A stretch of 64,000 bases of DNA, taken from NCBI GenBank assembly GCA_007570785.1, contig ML660201.1, positions 50,304,401 to 50,368,400 of the forward strand, given 5' to 3'. The DNA comes from Antilocapra americana. Its lineage: Eukaryota > Chordata > Mammalia > Artiodactyla > Antilocapridae. Of the stretch, positions 62,871 through 64,000 are shown in pieces. How positions within the stretch are numbered: position 1 is the stretch's first letter; each line of letters starts with the position of its first letter. Below the pieces are notes generated by a model. The model was not told the DNA's origin. It worked only from the letters and a program-made list of their open reading frames with translations, and did no database searches. Position numbers and translations under genes: made by a program.

Positions 62871-63379
62871 ATAATGTTATGTACCTGCTCCAACTGTACC
62901 CATGGAGTTGATCCTATTTGAGCTGGAAGGAGGATGGAAAGAGATGAAGTATAAATAGGACACTTTTCCAAGGGATGAGAAGAAAAGGAAGAGTGGTCAT
63001 ATCGCCCACAAATCTAGACATTTTGGGGGCCCACGGCAGGCTGCCCCCAAGTATGTCATAGGGCATATTGATTATTGTGAATGTCTATTAACACCCACAA
63101 AACTAGCATTTCTCAGAACCCATTTTGGGAATGCTGACCTCAAAGGATTCTCAGGTACCCTCCTGTTCTGTCAATAAGGGGATTCAATAAGAGTCTGAGG
63201 TGTGGAATTTCACCCTCTGGGTAATTGCTCCAAAATTGCATTTCTGGCCAAGATGGGAGGGTGCCCTCCTCCAGCTCCCATGGCAGGTGCCGTGTCTGGG
63301 TCTCTGCCACAGCCAGTCTTGCCCTGCCACCGTGGGTATATCTCCTCCAGCAGAGGACTGTACGCTCCTGAGACACCAA
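62871..63379. other. Unassigned sequence
   Basis: No gene or firm repeat call. Confidence 0.35.
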
Positions 63380-63447
63380 TGTGTTCCGGGGCTTGACAAG
63401 CTCAGTGCCTGAAACACACAGTGTGTGTTCAATAAACATGCTTGAGT
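63380..63447 (+). mobile_element. L2 or MIR 3' tail
   Basis: 'agtgcctgaaacacacagtg' and 'tgtgttcaataaacatgctt' form the common L2/MIR terminus. Confidence 0.65.
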
Positions 63448-63553
63448 ACAGGGGTGATGTTTAAAATAATTTCACAAGGGGTGTGTACCAACAGGGACAT
63501 GAGCTATAAGTGACCTACAGGTGCCTGTCAGTGAAACACCAGCCTGCTGGAAG

Positions 63554-63575
63554 GAATGAATGAATGAATGAATGA
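63554..63575 (+). repeat. (GAAT)5 tetranucleotide
   Basis: Five GAAT units; could be the orphan TGAA tail of an L2. Confidence 0.9.
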
Positions 63576-64000
63576 TAAGACCTGCATGAGAGAACAAAAT
63601 TATTAACTAGAGAGAAAAAAGCACTTCCTAAGACAAAGCCCAGTCTATGTTTTTTTGTTTTTTAACATTTTTTTCCCCTTCTGTGTTTTTCTGGCTTGGC
63701 TGTTCAGATCTGGGTGGTAGAGGCTGGGTGGTATGAAGATGACCCCTCCTCCAATGCCTCAGGCGGGAGCCAAGGCCAGAGGAAACAGTGGGCTTTCCTG
63801 GGTCTTCAACAGAGCTGGCAGCAGGTTCAGCATTTCAAATATCCTCCTGAAATCTGAATCCAAAACAGAGCATTTTTTTCAAGTAAATAATACCCTTGAA
63901 TTCCAAGGCTGCAGGAGGCACCACAGTCCCCAGGATTTCAGAGGTGAGGCAGCGTAGGGAGCCATTGGAGCACAGCGCACCCCAAACCTGGGTCTCCTGG
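63576..64000. other. Unassigned sequence at window end
   Basis: T-rich run at 63649-63675. A short open frame (63733-63957) has no supporting signal. Confidence 0.35.

Overview
The window is ruminant (pecoran) nuclear DNA. The diagnosis rests on its young repeats: many Bov-tA SINEs (tRNA-Glu head plus BovA tail), CHR-2 tRNA-Glu SINEs, several 5'-truncated Bov-B (RTE) LINE ends and ruminant L1 3' ends. Together these occur only in cattle, sheep, goat, deer and relatives; I cannot name the species. Beneath them lies an older mammalian layer of MIR, L2, L1M, MaLR LTRs and hAT/Tigger DNA transposon remnants.

No recognisable protein-coding gene, tRNA, rRNA, CRISPR array or intact mobile element is present. 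It reads as intergenic or long-intron sequence. The one coding-like segment I can defend is at about 49371-49499: 43 in-frame codons between a plausible splice acceptor and donor, with retained CpGs. I do not recognise the peptide. All long open frames elsewhere are explained by repeats (the CATC-type minisatellite at 1.46-2.26 kb, SINEs, Bov-B tails, MIR) or are ordinary chance ORFs in GC-rich DNA.

Layout. 0-8 kb: L2, MIR, a minisatellite, a minus-strand Bov-B tail, Bov-tA copies and an L1 end split by a Bov-tA. 8.3-10.3 kb: an antisense MaLR provirus remnant with both LTR sides, its left side hit by a Bov-B. 12.3-13.9 kb: a ruminant L1 end, an MLT1-type LTR and an L1M tail cut by a Tigger-like element and a Bov-B. 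14-23 kb: MIR, MER5A, CHR-2, Bov-tA, an L1M end. 23-31 kb: a conserved-looking non-repeat block, CHR-2, Bov-tA, an L2 split by Bov-B, a ruminant L1 end. 31-43 kb: L1M, several L2 and MIR, unique DNA. 43-50 kb: motif-dense unique blocks, a CpG-enriched patch, a CTCF-like site and the candidate exon. 52-54 kb: a three-deep nest, an L2 opened by an ERV-type LTR that itself carries a CHR-2. 54-64 kb: CHR-2, ruminant L1, Bov-tA, Bov-B and MIR.

There are no genes to join into a pathway. The most useful content is the relative-age record of nested insertions, several exact target-site duplications, and a few candidate regulatory blocks (23.7, 42.3, 43.9, 46.5, 47.3 and 49.7 kb). Repeat family names come from recognising consensus sequence by eye; boundaries are good to roughly 10-30 bases except where target duplications fix them. 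I found no convincing new biological system.
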